DNA of 38,103 nucleotides from Nevskiaceae bacterium (GTDB lineage: Bacteria > Pseudomonadota > Gammaproteobacteria > Nevskiales > Nevskiaceae): positions 1-38,103 of the forward strand of contig SCVA01000004.1 of the NCBI GenBank assembly GCA_004297005.1, in the 5' to 3' direction. Under the pieces are notes generated by a model. That model did not search any database and had not been told where the DNA came from. It saw only the letters and a program-made list of their open reading frames with translations. The position numbers were made by a program, and so were the translations under genes. The stretch's first letter is position 1; every line of letters begins with the position of its first letter. Shown in pieces: positions 16,640-25,973 of the stretch.

Positions 16640-17214
16640 ATGACAAAAACGATGAGCGAGAGCGCTGTCCGTGGAGCCTTTCCACTGAGCAATACCGGCG
16701 CTACCACGACGAGGAATGGGGCCGCCCCTGCCATGACGAGCTACGGCTGTTCGAGATGCTGCTGCTGGAGGGCGCGCAGGCGGGCTTGAGCTGGCGCACC
16801 ATCCTGGAAAAGCGCGAGGGCTATCGCCTGCTGTTCGACCACTTCGACGCGAAGAAGATGGCGCGCTACACCGACGCGCAACTGGAAAAGAAGTTGCTGG
16901 ACGCCCGCATCGTCCGCAATCGGCTCAAGGTTTTCGGCTTTCGCCGCAACGCGCAGGCTTATCTGAAGCTTTGCGAGGAGTTCGGCAGTCTCGATGCCTG
17001 GCTGTGGCAGCAGGTCGGCGGCCAGCCGGTCCGCAACCGCTGGACGGCGATCGGCCAGGTGCCGGCGAAGACCGAACTCTCCGACCGCATCAGCAAGGCG
17101 CTGCAAAAACGCGGCTTCACCTTTGTCGGCTCCACCATCATCTACGCTTATCTGCAGGCGGTGGGCGTGGTCAACGATCACCTCACCACCTGCTTCTGTC
17201 ACGACCGCGAATAG
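16636..17214 (+). CDS. tag: DNA-3-methyladenine glycosylase I
   Basis: This 192-aa base-excision enzyme removes 3-methyladenine from alkylated DNA. The HhH-glycosylase signature of Tag is clear: RCPWS near the N-terminus (first zinc Cys), YHDEEWG (zinc His), the substrate-pocket Glu in LLEGAQAGLSW, KRGFTFVG, and the C-terminal VNDHLTTCFCHD, which supplies the last zinc His and Cys. Length agrees with E. coli Tag (187 aa). The ATG overlaps the stop of the AT-rich upstream gene as ATGA, so translation is coupled. A longer open frame starting at 16582 lies inside that gene and is not used. It is convergent with kdsB. Confidence 0.97.
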   Translation: MNDKNDERERCPWSLSTEQYRRYHDEEWGRPCHDELRLFEMLLLEGAQAGLSWRTILEKREGYRLLFDHFDAKKMARYTDAQLEKKLLDARIVRNRLKVFGFRRNAQAYLKLCEEFGSLDAWLWQQVGGQPVRNRWTAIGQVPAKTELSDRISKALQKRGFTFVGSTIIYAYLQAVGVVNDHLTTCFCHDRE

Positions 17215-17257
17215 CGCCACCGGAGCCGGATCCCCCGGGCGTGCGGGACGCCGGACC

Positions 17258-18031
17258 TTATCCGGGCTGACGCCGCGCCGCGAACTGGGCCGCGAGCAGG
17301 GCCAGGTCTTCCTCGGTATCGACGCCGCGCGGCGGCGGCTTGTCGGTGGTGCCGAGCTTGATGCGGAAGCCGTGGTAGAGCGCGCGCAACTGCTCCAGGG
17401 CCTCGCAGTCTTCCAGCGGCGCCGGCGGCAGGCCGCTGAACTCGGCGAGCGCGCCGACCCGGTAGGCATAGAGGCCGATGTGGCGGTAGGCCAGGCCCTC
17501 GGGCAGGCGCGGCGCGCCGGCGGCAGAGCCCTCGCGCTTCCAGGGGATCGGCGCGCGCGAGAAATACAGCGCGTAGCCGCGACGGTCGCTGACCACCTTC
17601 ACGACATTGGGGTTGGCGAAGTCGGCGGCCTCGTGCAGGCCGTGCGCGAGCGTGGCTATGTGCGCCTCCGGGTCCTCGGCCAAGAGCTGCGCGGCCTGGC
17701 GCACCAGGGCCGGCGGCATCAGCGGCTCGTCACCCTGGACGTTGACCACGATGACGTCCTGCGCCCAGCCGGCGGCGCGCGCCACCTCGTTGATGCGGTC
17801 GGTGCCGGACTGGTGGCGGGCGTCGGTCATCCGCACCTCGGCGCCGAAGCCGCGACAGGCCGCGTACACCTCCTCGGCGTCGGTGGCGATCAGCACGTCC
17901 TCGGCGCCGGCCTGCAGAGCGGCTTCCCAGACCCAACGCACCACCGGCTTGCCGCCGAGTTCGCGCAGCACCTTGCGCGGCAGACGGGTGGAGCCCAGCC
18001 GCGCCGGGATCACCACCTTGAACGGCGTCAC
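17258..18031 (-). CDS. kdsB: 3-deoxy-manno-octulosonate cytidylyltransferase KdsB
   Basis: This 257-aa cytoplasmic enzyme activates Kdo with CTP to form CMP-Kdo for the lipopolysaccharide inner core. It opens with [15 protein letters not shown], the nucleotide-binding signature. [26 protein letters not shown] and [10 protein letters not shown] follow, all diagnostic. The GTG start is fixed by homology and by the four-base GTGA overlap with the end of the Trm112 gene (18028-18031). An upstream in-frame ATG inside trm112 would add 34 unrelated residues. It is the last gene of the msbA-lpxK-phosphatase-trm112-kdsB operon. Confidence 0.97.
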   Translation of the reverse strand: MTPFKVVIPARLGSTRLPRKVLRELGGKPVVRWVWEAALQAGAEDVLIATDAEEVYAACRGFGAEVRMTDARHQSGTDRINEVARAAGWAQDVIVVNVQGDEPLMPPALVRQAAQLLAEDPEAHIATLAHGLHEAADFANPNVVKVVSDRRGYALYFSRAPIPWKREGSAAGAPRLPEGLAYRHIGLYAYRVGALAEFSGLPPAPLEDCEALEQLRALYHGFRIKLGTTDKPPPRGVDTEEDLALLAAQFAARRQPG

Positions 18032-18216
18032 TTCAGCAGCTCCGCTTCGGCCTCGCTCAGGGCGCGGGCCTCTTCTTCCAGCATCACCGGCACGCCGTCG
18101 CGCACCGGGTAGGCCAGCCGCGAGGCGCGGCACCAGAGTTCGTTGTGCTCGGGCTTAAAGACCAGGGGCGCCTGGGTGACCGGGCAGACCAGAATTTCCA
18201 GCAGGCGTTTGTCCAT
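18028..18216 (-). CDS. Trm112 family small protein (YcaR-like)
   Basis: This 62-aa protein matches the YcaR/Trm112 family found between lpxK and kdsB in many gammaproteobacteria. It has [12 protein letters not shown] at the start and the family end [17 protein letters not shown]. Of the usual cysteines only C11 and C29 remain (CPVT instead of CPxC), so a zinc site, if any, is incomplete. An alternative ATG at 18222 would overlap the upstream stop as ATGA. The start given here aligns with homologues and has a GAG-containing site about eight bases upstream. Bacterial members are thought to assist partner proteins, but the role here is unknown. Confidence 0.92.
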   Translation of the reverse strand: MDKRLLEILVCPVTQAPLVFKPEHNELWCRASRLAYPVRDGVPVMLEEEARALSEAEAELLK

Positions 18217-18218
18217 CG

Positions 18219-18920
18219 TCATTCTCGGCGCAGAATCTTGTCGACCACCTGGTTGGCCCACCAGCTGGCGTGGAAGGAGGCGTTCACGGCGTCACGGTCG
18301 TAGACCGTTTCCACCCATTCGCGGAACGGCGTGCCGTGCGCGGCATGGTAGTCGCGGTAGACCTCGAAGAAGTGATCGAGCACGCCAGTCTTGGCCTGGC
18401 GCACATGGCCGTGCTGCCAGAACTCCATCTGCTTGAGCGCGACCTCCAGCGGCGCGTTCTGGCGCAGCAGCAGGTAGAGCGCGCTGGCGAGGCCGGCGCG
18501 GTCGGCGCCGGACTTGCAGTGGATCAGGATCGGCTGCGGCTGGCTGGCAAAGAGCGCGTCCAGGCCGAGGATCTCCTCGCGGGTCGGCGCGTCGCGCGAA
18601 CGCAGCGGAAAGTGCAGCAGCTTCAGGCCAGCCTGCTCGCAGGCTTCCCACTCCAGCACATTGGAGCCGATGTGCGCCTCGCTGCCGCGCAGGTTGAGCA
18701 CGGTCTTCACCCCGGCGCGCGCGGCGGCGCGCAACTGGTAGGGCATGGGATGCGCCGAGCGGTACAGACCCGGCACCACCTGCTTGCGCAGGTTGTAGAA
18801 CACCCGGAAGAAAGCGTGATCGTAGAAGATCGCGTTCAGCCAGACGTAGACGCGACGCCAGAACGTCAGCTTGGGCGCGGGCGGAGGCAGCTCCGGGAGT
18901 TTGATCGGCAGGTCGCTCAT
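18219..18920 (-). CDS. CX5R dual-specificity/tyrosine-type phosphatase inside the lipid A operon
   Basis: This 233-aa protein has the cysteine-phosphatase P-loop [10 protein letters not shown] (134-143, nucleophile Cys135, Arg141) and a candidate general acid, Asp110, in RSRDAPT. The preceding VKTVLNLRG and LHFPL strands fit the DSP/PTP-like fold. An N-terminal extension (about 1-50) contains an aromatic amphipathic segment [19 protein letters not shown] that could sit on the membrane surface. Its ATG overlaps the lpxK stop (18917-18920) and its TGA abuts trm112, so it is built into the operon. The usual gammaproteobacterial order has nothing here. A role on a phospholipid or phosphosugar intermediate, or a regulatory protein, is inferred from position only. 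Confidence 0.9.
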   Translation of the reverse strand: MSDLPIKLPELPPPAPKLTFWRRVYVWLNAIFYDHAFFRVFYNLRKQVVPGLYRSAHPMPYQLRAAARAGVKTVLNLRGSEAHIGSNVLEWEACEQAGLKLLHFPLRSRDAPTREEILGLDALFASQPQPILIHCKSGADRAGLASALYLLLRQNAPLEVALKQMEFWQHGHVRQAKTGVLDHFFEVYRDYHAAHGTPFREWVETVYDRDAVNASFHASWWANQVVDKILRRE

Positions 18921-19924
18921 GTCGGGGAGGTTGGCCACGACTTCGACAGCGCGGCTCGCAGGGATTGTCTCATACGGTCTTCGGCGCCCGGCTCAAAGCA
19001 CGCGGTCACCGGCACCGCCCACAGTCGCGGGTCGGCGAAGGCGCGGCATTTCACCGCGTCCTTTTCGGTCATCAGCACCGGCCGGTCGTCGCCGAAGGCG
19101 AGGTCCTGGGCGCAGTAGGCGTGGTGGTCGGGGTAGGCATGGGGGATGAGGCTAAGCCCCTGCTGTTGCAGGCTCGCGAAGTAGCGCTGCGGATTGCCGA
19201 TGCCGGCTACTGCATGCACCGGCGCGCCGGCGAAGGCGGCCAGCGGTCGCGGCGCGCCTCCCGCCAGGGGCCAGGCCGCGCCGGGCAGCAGATCGAAACG
19301 CAGCGCATCGGCGCCAAAGGCTGCCGGCGCGCCACCGTTCACCAGCAGCAGGGCGCAGCGCGCCGCGCGCGCCGGCGGCTCGCGCAGCGGGCCGGCCGGC
19401 AGCCGCCAGCCATTGCCGTGGCCGCGCGCGCCGTCGATCACGCACAGCTCCAGGTCGCGCGCCAGCCGGTAGTGCTGCAAGCCATCGTCGCAGACCAGCA
19501 CGTCGACTTCCGGATGCGCGGCCAGCAGCGCCCGCCCGGCCTCGGCGCGACGCGGCGCCACCGCCAGCGGCACGCCGCTGCGCAGCACGATCAGCAGGGG
19601 CTCGTCGCCCACCGCCGCCGGATCGCTATCGGCGCTGACCAGTTGCGGGAACGGACCGCGCCCGCCATAGCCGCGCGAGATCACGCCCGGCTTGCGCCCC
19701 AGAGCGCGCAACTGCTCGACCAGGGCTAGGGTCAGCGGTGTCTTGCCGGTGCCGCCGACGGCGATGTTGCCGACCACGATCACCGGCACCGGCAGGCGCT
19801 CGGCCCGGGCGCGCTGACGCTTGGCCAGGGCATCGGCGACCGCGCCGTAGAGCGCAGCCAGTGGCCGCAGGGCCAGCGGCGGCGCCTGCGGGCGCCACCA
19901 GAGCGCCTGCAAGGCTTCCTTCAT
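18917..19924 (-). CDS. lpxK: Tetraacyldisaccharide 4'-kinase LpxK
   Basis: This 335-aa enzyme phosphorylates the 4' position of the lipid A disaccharide precursor at the inner-membrane surface. An N-terminal amphipathic segment LQALWWRPQ is typical. The P-loop region VGNIAVGGTGKTPL (Walker A about 52-62), VISRGYGGRG, DVLVCDDGLQHYRL and the C-terminal VLMTEKDAVKC are all canonical LpxK motifs. Its ATG overlaps the msbA stop (19921-19924) and its own stop overlaps the phosphatase start, so translation along the operon is coupled. Confidence 0.98.
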   Translation of the reverse strand: MKEALQALWWRPQAPPLALRPLAALYGAVADALAKRQRARAERLPVPVIVVGNIAVGGTGKTPLTLALVEQLRALGRKPGVISRGYGGRGPFPQLVSADSDPAAVGDEPLLIVLRSGVPLAVAPRRAEAGRALLAAHPEVDVLVCDDGLQHYRLARDLELCVIDGARGHGNGWRLPAGPLREPPARAARCALLLVNGGAPAAFGADALRFDLLPGAAWPLAGGAPRPLAAFAGAPVHAVAGIGNPQRYFASLQQQGLSLIPHAYPDHHAYCAQDLAFGDDRPVLMTEKDAVKCRAFADPRLWAVPVTACFEPGAEDRMRQSLRAALSKSWPTSPT

Positions 19925-21717
19925 GCCGCCGAGTCGTCCTCGCGGAACTGCAGTCGGTGCAGGGCCGCATAGGCACCGCCACGCGCCAGCAGCTCGGCAT
20001 GGCTGCCCTGCTCGACGATGCGTCCCTCGTGCATCACCACGATCAGGTCGGCGTTCTGGATGGTCGACAGCCGGTGCGCGATCACCAGGGTGGTGCGGCC
20101 CTTCACCAGCTCTTCCAGCGCCTGCTGGATGGCGCGCTCGGACTCGCTGTCCAGCGCCGAGGTAGCTTCGTCGAGGATGAGGATGGGCGCGTCCTTGAGC
20201 AGGGCGCGGGCGATGGCCAGGCGCTGGCGCTGGCCGCCGGAGAGCATGGCGCCATCCTGGCCAATGGGCGTATCCAGACCCTGCGGCAGGGTGGATATGA
20301 AGTCCCAGGCATAGGCGCGGCGGGCGGCGGTCTCGATGGCCTCGCGGCTGACCTCCGGCGCGCCGTAGGCGATGTTCTCGCCAACGGTGGCGTTGAACAG
20401 CACCACGTTCTGGTCGACCAGGGCGATCTGCCGGCGCAGGTCGAGCAGCGGGTAGTCGCGCAGGTCATGGCCGTCGAGCCGCACCGAGCCGCTGGCCGGA
20501 TCGTAGAAGCGCGGGATCAGCGACAGCAGGGTGCTCTTGCCGCTGCCGGACTTGCCGACAAAGGCCACGGTGCGGCCGGCGGGGATGTCCAGGCTGACGC
20601 CGTTCAGCGCCGGCCGCGCCTCGGCGCTGTAGGCGAAGTGCACGTCCTCGAAGCGCAGGTCGCCACGGGCGTGGGCGAGCGGGCGCTGGCCCTGGTCGTT
20701 CTCCGCCGGGGTGTCGAGAAAGGCGAACAGGTCGGCGCCGGCGACCAGGCCACGCTGCAGCTTCTCCGACAGGCCGGTCATCGCCGACAGCGGCTGGCGC
20801 AGCATCAGCATGGCGCCGATGAAGGACACGAAAGTGCCGGGCGTCATCGTCTCCAGCATCGCCGGCTGGGTCGCCAGCCAGACCAGCAGGGAGACGCCGA
20901 CCGCCGCGATCAGCTCCAGCGAGCCGTTACTGGCGGCGGCGGTGGCGGTCATCTTCAGGCTGTTGCGGCGCAGGTAGTCGTCGAGCTTGGCGAAGGCGCC
21001 CATCGCCAGCCGCTCGCCGCCGTAGACCTTGAGCACGCGGCGGCCCGAGATCGCCTCGTCGGCGGCGTGGGTGATGCCGCCCACCGAGGTCTGGATGCGC
21101 GCGGAAACGGTGCGGAAGCGGCGGTTGACCCAGTTGACCGAGAACGACACCGGCGGCGCGATGAACAGCACGAACAGGGTCAGCTTCCAACTGGTGTAGA
21201 GCATCAGTCCGATCAGGCCGACAGCGGTGAGAAAGCCGCGGATGCCGTCGGCGAACACCTGGCTGGCGGTCTCGGCGATCTGGCCAGTGTGGTAGGTGAG
21301 CTTGGCCTGCAGGTCGGCGGTGCGACTGCGGTCGTGATGCGCCACCGGCAGGCTGAGCATGTGCGCGAACACCTGCCGACGCAGCTTGGACACCACGGCC
21401 TGCCCCACCGAGGCCATGGCGTAGGACGACAGGAAGCCGACCACGCCGCGCAGCAGGAACAGGCCCAGGATCGCCCAGGGCATCCAGCGGATCACCACCG
21501 GATCGCGGTCGATGAAGCTGCCGTCGGTAAGCGGCTTGATGAGACGCGCCACCGAGACCTCGGAGGCGGCGAACAGCAGCATCGAGCCCAGCGCCAGCAC
21601 GAACATGCGCCAGTGCGGCGCGGCATAGCGCATCAGCCGGCGGTAGACCGGCCAGGATTGGAAGGCGGGTGTGGCGGGTGCGTTCACTGAGCGACAGGCT
21701 GGAAACAAGGGGCGCAT
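19921..21717 (-). CDS. msbA: Lipid A export ABC transporter MsbA
   Basis: This protein of about 598 aa is a homodimeric half-transporter that flips core-lipid A across the inner membrane. An N-terminal six-helix ABC transporter domain (about 25-325) is followed by the ATPase domain with Walker A GKSGSGKS (388-395), signature LSGGQRQR, Walker B ILILDEATSALD and the switch His in VIAHRLSTI. The start is uncertain: ATG 21717 has no ribosome site, and GTG 21687 would give a protein nearer the E. coli length (582 aa). It is first in the lipid A operon and divergent from the HIT gene over about 76 bp. Confidence 0.96.
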   Translation of the reverse strand: MRPLFPACRSVNAPATPAFQSWPVYRRLMRYAAPHWRMFVLALGSMLLFAASEVSVARLIKPLTDGSFIDRDPVVIRWMPWAILGLFLLRGVVGFLSSYAMASVGQAVVSKLRRQVFAHMLSLPVAHHDRSRTADLQAKLTYHTGQIAETASQVFADGIRGFLTAVGLIGLMLYTSWKLTLFVLFIAPPVSFSVNWVNRRFRTVSARIQTSVGGITHAADEAISGRRVLKVYGGERLAMGAFAKLDDYLRRNSLKMTATAAASNGSLELIAAVGVSLLVWLATQPAMLETMTPGTFVSFIGAMLMLRQPLSAMTGLSEKLQRGLVAGADLFAFLDTPAENDQGQRPLAHARGDLRFEDVHFAYSAEARPALNGVSLDIPAGRTVAFVGKSGSGKSTLLSLIPRFYDPASGSVRLDGHDLRDYPLLDLRRQIALVDQNVVLFNATVGENIAYGAPEVSREAIETAARRAYAWDFISTLPQGLDTPIGQDGAMLSGGQRQRLAIARALLKDAPILILDEATSALDSESERAIQQALEELVKGRTTLVIAHRLSTIQNADLIVVMHEGRIVEQGSHAELLARGGAYAALHRLQFREDDSAA

Positions 21718-21783
21718 GGTATCAGGGGCGCCGGCGACGCCCGGCCCTGGCCTATCATCTATCCCTGACCTAGTCGCCCTACC

Positions 21784-21787
21784 GGAG
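21784..21787 (+). promoter_or_regulatory. Shine-Dalgarno GGAG supporting the GTG start of the HIT gene
   Basis: GGAG lies six bases before GTG 21794, and homology begins exactly there. The open frame extends 41 codons further upstream into the msbA start region without coding character. Confidence 0.6.
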
Positions 21788-21793
21788 CCCGCC

Positions 21794-22150
21794 GTGACCA
21801 CGCCCGCCGTCAGCAAGACCCTGTTCGAGAAAATCATCGACCGCGAGCTGCCCGCCACCATCGTCTACGAAGACGAACTCTGCCTGGCCTTCAAGGACAT
21901 TCATCCCTGCGCGCCCATGCATGTGCTGCTGGTGCCGAAGAAGCCAATCCTGCAACTCAGCCACGCGGCGTCGGAAGACCAGGCCCTGCTCGGCCATCTG
22001 ATGCTCACCGCCACCAAGGTGGCGGCGCTGGAAGGCCTGGGCGAGGCCTATCGACTGGTCATCAACAATGGCGCGGCGGCGGGGATGAGCGTGTCGCACC
22101 TGCATCTGCATCTGATCGGCGGCCGCCCGCTGAAGTGGCCTCCGGCATAG
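21794..22150 (+). CDS. HIT family nucleotide hydrolase (HINT-like)
   Basis: This 118-aa protein is of the histidine-triad superfamily, HINT branch, which hydrolyses nucleoside phosphoramidates such as aminoacyl-AMP adducts. The sequence follows the family closely: TLFEKIIDRELPA and VYEDELCLAFKDIHPCAPMHVLLVPKKPI, then the triad SHLHLHLIGGRPLKWPP at the C-terminus. GTG is the start, supported by GGAG upstream. It stands alone between the divergent msbA operon and the convergent histidine kinase, about 50 bp from the latter. Confidence 0.96.
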   Translation: MTTPAVSKTLFEKIIDRELPATIVYEDELCLAFKDIHPCAPMHVLLVPKKPILQLSHAASEDQALLGHLMLTATKVAALEGLGEAYRLVINNGAAAGMSVSHLHLHLIGGRPLKWPPA

Positions 22151-22200
22151 GTCGGCTCCGAATACCGCCCTCGCGCCTGGGCTTGGAGGCCGACGGCGCT

Positions 22201-24738
22201 TCAGTCCTTCACGGTGAAGTAGAAGGTCGAGCCCTGCCCTGGCGTGGACTCCACCCAGATGCGGCCGCCGTGGTGCCGCACGATCTTCTGGCAGAGCGCC
22301 AGGCCGATCCCGGTGCCCTCATAGTCCTCGCTGCTGTGCAGGCGCTGGAAGATCTCGAAGATGCGCTCGCGGTGCTCGGGCGCGATGCCGATGCCCTGAT
22401 CGCGCACCGAGAAACACCAGCCTTCGGCCGTGTGTTGGGCGCTGAGATGCACCTTGGGTTGTGATCCGGGCTGGAATTTCAGGCCGTTGCCGATCAGGTT
22501 CTGCAACAACTGGTTGAGCTCCAGCTCGGAACCACGCACCACCGGCAGCGGATCGTGCGTGACGAGCGCGCCGCGCTCCTCGATCGCGGCGCGCAACTGG
22601 GTCTCTACCTGCTTGAGCAACCGTTCGCAGTCGACCCGGGTAAAGCCGCTGTCCTGGCCGACTTTGGAGAACGCCAGCAGGCCGTCGATCAACGACTGCA
22701 TGTGCATCGAGCTATCGACCAGATAGTCGAGATATTCGTCGGCCTCGCCGTCGAGCTGCCCGCCGTAGCGCTTCTTGAGCAGTTGCGCGAAGCCGACCAC
22801 GCCACGCAGTGGCGCGCGCAGGTCGTGCGAGGCGACGTAGGCAAACTGGCGCAGCTCCTGGTTGCTGCGTGAGAGTTCCTCGGCGTACTGCGCCAGGCGG
22901 TTTTCCACCGCCTTGCGCTCGCTGATGTCGCGCACCGCGGCGGTGGCGTATTCGCCGCCGCCAGACTCCATCGGGCTCAGGCTGATCTCGATGGCGAACT
23001 CGCTGCCGTCGCTGCGCAGCCCCATCAGCTCCAGACCCACGCCCATGGGCCGCACCCTCGGATCGCTGAAGTAACCCTGACGATGGCCGGCGTGGCGCTC
23101 GCGCAGCGGCGAGGGCATCAGCATCTCCACCGGCTGGCCGATGAGCTGCTCGCGCGGATAGCCGAACAACCGCTCGGCCTGGGCGTTTACCAGGGCGATC
23201 TGGCCCTCGCGGTCGATGATGACCATGGCGTCCGGCGCGGTTTCCAGCAGCGAGCGGAAGCGTTGTTCGGCGCGCTTGCGTTCGCCGATGTCACGGCCGA
23301 TGGTGGAAGCGCCCACCACATGGCCCTGCGCGTCGCGGATCGGCGAGATGGTCAGCGACATGTCGATGCGCCGGCCGTCCTTGGCCAGGCGCTGGGTCTC
23401 GAAATGCTGAACCTGTTCGCCCTGCCGCACCCGCGCCAGCAGTTGCTCTTCCTCATGCTGCTTCTCCGGCGGGAACAGGATGCGCACGTCCCGGCCGATG
23501 ATCTCCTCGGCGCTGTAGCCATAGCTGGCTTCCGCCGCCTTGTTCCAGGCGGTGATCCTGCCTTGAGTGTCCTTGCCGAGGATGGAGTCGTTGGAGGATT
23601 CGACGATGGCCGCCAGCCGCACCGCCGCGTCGCGCTCGCGCTTGGCCTGGGTGATATCGCGGATCGCCGCCGTCACCCAGGTGCCCTGTTCGGTCTCCAG
23701 CGGACTCAGGCTGATCTCGATGGGGAACTCGCTGCCATCCGAGCGTCGGCCCGAGAGCTCCAGCCCGGCACCCATCTCGCGCACCTTGGGCGCTTGGAAG
23801 TAGCCGGATCGATGGCCGATGTGCTGCTTGCGCAGACGCTCGGGGATCAGCACCTCCACGGGCTGGCCAATCAGGTCCTCGCGGCGGCAGCCGAAGATGC
23901 GCTCGGTCTGGGCGTTGACCAGGCGGATCTGACCGGTCTGGTCGATGATGACCATGGCGTCCGGCGCGGTTTCCAGCAGCGCGCGGAAGCGCTGTTCGGC
24001 CTTCTTGCGCTCGGTCATGTCGCGCACCGCGGCGGTACCCCAGAGACCGTCCTCGGTCTCCAGCGGGCTCAGGCTGATCTCGATGGGGAACTCGCTGCCG
24101 TCCTTGCGACGCCCCCAGAGCTCCAGACCGCTACCCATCTCGCGCAGCTTGGGTGCGGAGAAATAACCGCGCCGGTGGTCGCCATGCTTGGCGCGGTAGC
24201 GCTCCGGCATCAGCACTTCGATGGGCTTGCCCACCAGGGCGGCGCGCTGGTAGCCGAACAGGCGCTCGGCCTGGGCGTTGACCAGCCGGATGTCGCCACG
24301 CTGGTCGATGATGACCATCGCGTCCGGCGCCGACTCCAACAGCGCGCGGAACTTCTCGTTGGCCTTGCGCCGCTCGCTGGCGTCGCGGATGGCGGCGGTG
24401 GCGAACAGGCCGCGCTCGGTGCGCAGCGGGCTGAGGCTGATCTCCACCGGAAACTCGCTGCCATCCTTGCGCCGCCCGGCCAGTTCGGTGCCGGCGCCCA
24501 TGCCACGCAACTTGGGCTCGGCGAAGTAGCCGTCGCGCAGCACGGAATGCCGGCCCCGATAGCGTTCCGGCACCAGCATCTCGATGGATTGGCCCAGGAG
24601 TTCGGCGCGCTCGTAGCCGAACAGGTGCTCGGTCTGCGCGTTGACCAGCAGAATCAAGCCCTCACTGTCGATCAGGATGGCCGCGTCCGGAGCGGATTCG
24701 AGCAGGTCGCGATACCACTGGGGATCGACTTCGGTCAT
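22201..24738 (-). CDS. Soluble sensor histidine kinase with five tandem PAS domains
   Basis: This 845-aa kinase has no membrane segment and no receiver domain. PAS repeats begin near residues 10, 131, 252, 372 and 494. Copies 1, 2, 3 and 5 are close paralogues with a 121-residue period, each containing VNAQ.E..FG and RR.DGSEF..EISLSP. Copy 4 is of a different PAS type. Following are HisKA with phosphoacceptor His638 (ASHDLRAPL) and an HATPase_c domain with N751, DQGIGIAP (780-787) and GTGIGLAL (808-815). The repeated type resembles FixL PAS domains, but the position of the FixL proximal heme His is Lys or Arg in every copy, so heme sensing is unlikely. The partner regulator is not in the window. 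The start at MTEVDP precedes PAS1 directly. Confidence 0.94.
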   Translation of the reverse strand: MTEVDPQWYRDLLESAPDAAILIDSEGLILLVNAQTEHLFGYERAELLGQSIEMLVPERYRGRHSVLRDGYFAEPKLRGMGAGTELAGRRKDGSEFPVEISLSPLRTERGLFATAAIRDASERRKANEKFRALLESAPDAMVIIDQRGDIRLVNAQAERLFGYQRAALVGKPIEVLMPERYRAKHGDHRRGYFSAPKLREMGSGLELWGRRKDGSEFPIEISLSPLETEDGLWGTAAVRDMTERKKAEQRFRALLETAPDAMVIIDQTGQIRLVNAQTERIFGCRREDLIGQPVEVLIPERLRKQHIGHRSGYFQAPKVREMGAGLELSGRRSDGSEFPIEISLSPLETEQGTWVTAAIRDITQAKRERDAAVRLAAIVESSNDSILGKDTQGRITAWNKAAEASYGYSAEEIIGRDVRILFPPEKQHEEEQLLARVRQGEQVQHFETQRLAKDGRRIDMSLTISPIRDAQGHVVGASTIGRDIGERKRAEQRFRSLLETAPDAMVIIDREGQIALVNAQAERLFGYPREQLIGQPVEMLMPSPLRERHAGHRQGYFSDPRVRPMGVGLELMGLRSDGSEFAIEISLSPMESGGGEYATAAVRDISERKAVENRLAQYAEELSRSNQELRQFAYVASHDLRAPLRGVVGFAQLLKKRYGGQLDGEADEYLDYLVDSSMHMQSLIDGLLAFSKVGQDSGFTRVDCERLLKQVETQLRAAIEERGALVTHDPLPVVRGSELELNQLLQNLIGNGLKFQPGSQPKVHLSAQHTAEGWCFSVRDQGIGIAPEHRERIFEIFQRLHSSEDYEGTGIGLALCQKIVRHHGGRIWVESTPGQGSTFYFTVKD

Positions 24739-24907
24739 GGTGGCCGTGGAAAAAGCCGGGTGGTAACGCGAAGTCTGGCACGCTTGGCGGGCCGGTTCAG
24801 ACTCCGGCCAGCCGGCAAGCGCCACCGCCCGACGGCCGGTCGCCTGCCCTACCATGGCCCGCCAACCGCCAGCCGCCCACACCACCTCGATCCCGGGCCA
24901 CCCGCGC

Positions 24908-25969
24908 ATGTCGCCGCCGCGCAAGATCATCCATCTGGACATGGACGCCTACTACGCCTCGGTCGAGCAGCGCGACGACCCGGCGCTGCGCGGCCGACCG
25001 GTGGTGGTGGCCTGGCGCGGCGCGCGCTCGGTGGTCTGCGCCGCCTCCTACGAGGCGCGCCGCTACGGCGTGCGCTCGGCGATGCCGGCGGTGCGCGCCG
25101 AGCGGCTGTGCCCGGAGGCGGTGTTCGTGCCGCCGGACTTCGTGCGCTACCGCGCGGTGTCGCGCGCGGTGCGGGACATCCTCGCCCGCCACAGCGAGCT
25201 GATCGAGCCACTGTCGCTGGACGAGGCCTATGTGGATGTCAGCACCAACAAGCTCGGCCTGGCCACCGCCACCGAAGTCGCCCAGACGATGCGCGCGGCG
25301 ATCCGCGAGGAGCTGCAGCTCACCGCCTCCGCCGGTGTCGCGCCCAACAAATTCCTGGCCAAGATCGCCAGCGACTGGCGCAAGCCCGACGGCCTGTTCG
25401 TGATCCGCCCCGAACAGGTCGAACGCTTTCTCGAGCCGCTGCCGGTGGCGCGCATCCCCGGCGTCGGCAAGGTAATGGAGCAACGACTCAAGGAGCTGGA
25501 CATCGCCACCGTCGGCGATCTGCGGCGATGGCCTGCGGCGGCCCTGCTGGAGCGCTTCGGCCGCTACGGCCAGCGCCTGTACGAACTCGCGCGCGGCATC
25601 GACGATCACCCGGTGCAGCCGGACCGGCCGACGCAGTCGATCTCCGCCGAAGACACTTTCGCCACCGATGTGACCTTGGCCGAAACCGAGGACACCATCC
25701 GGCGTCTGGCGGAGAAGGTCTGGGCCGCCTCCCGTCGCGAGACCCGGGTGGCACGCACCGTGGTCTTGAAACTCAAGACGGCACAGTTCCAGGTGCTGAC
25801 CCGCAGCCAGACCGGCAGCGCCCCGCCCGCCTCCTGCGAGGAGCTAACCGCCACCGCCCTGGCGCTACGCGCGCGTATCGAAGACCACGGCCAGCGCTAC
25901 CGGCTGGTGGGCGTGGGCCTGAGCAACTTCCGTGAACCGGAGGAACTGCCGCAGCCGGAGCTGTTCTGA
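24908..25969 (+). CDS. dinB: DNA polymerase IV (DinB)
   Basis: This 353-aa Y-family translesion polymerase extends damaged or misaligned primers without proofreading. Catalytic carboxylates are D11 in [12 protein letters not shown] and D105/E106 in [46 protein letters not shown] and the HhH segment [17 protein letters not shown] are canonical. The C-terminus ends in QPELF, resembling a beta-clamp-binding pentapeptide. The start at MSPPRK follows 18 non-coding-like codons of open frame. I see no CTGT-N8-ACAG LexA box in the 169-bp upstream gap, so SOS control is not evident. It is convergent with the S9 peptidase. Confidence 0.97.
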   Translation: MSPPRKIIHLDMDAYYASVEQRDDPALRGRPVVVAWRGARSVVCAASYEARRYGVRSAMPAVRAERLCPEAVFVPPDFVRYRAVSRAVRDILARHSELIEPLSLDEAYVDVSTNKLGLATATEVAQTMRAAIREELQLTASAGVAPNKFLAKIASDWRKPDGLFVIRPEQVERFLEPLPVARIPGVGKVMEQRLKELDIATVGDLRRWPAAALLERFGRYGQRLYELARGIDDHPVQPDRPTQSISAEDTFATDVTLAETEDTIRRLAEKVWAASRRETRVARTVVLKLKTAQFQVLTRSQTGSAPPASCEELTATALALRARIEDHGQRYRLVGVGLSNFREPEELPQPELF

Positions 25970-25973
25970 CTCC

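Noticed and set aside
18032..18133. ATG start for KdsB 34 codons upstream
   Set aside because: The extra residues lie inside trm112 and are unrelated to KdsB. The GTG at 18031 matches the family start and the operon overlap.
19738..21690. Long plus-strand open frame opposite msbA/lpxK (also similar ones at 29018-30808, 9930-11567, 12772-14280, 1545-3035)
   Set aside because: The translations are Gln/His/Arg/Gly-rich antisense shadows of well-identified genes, without domains or ribosome sites.
22151..22194. Hairpin between the HIT gene and the histidine kinase as a terminator
   Set aside because: The stem is bulged, the loop is 25 nt and there is no T-run.
24739..24907. LexA/SOS box upstream of dinB
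   Set aside because: No CTGT-N8-ACAG-like palindrome was found in the intergenic region.
23083..25935. Very long plus-strand open frame (950 codons) across the histidine kinase and dinB
   Set aside because: It is a high-GC frame shadow. The minus-strand kinase and the plus-strand DinB in another frame have clear domain motifs, while this translation has none.
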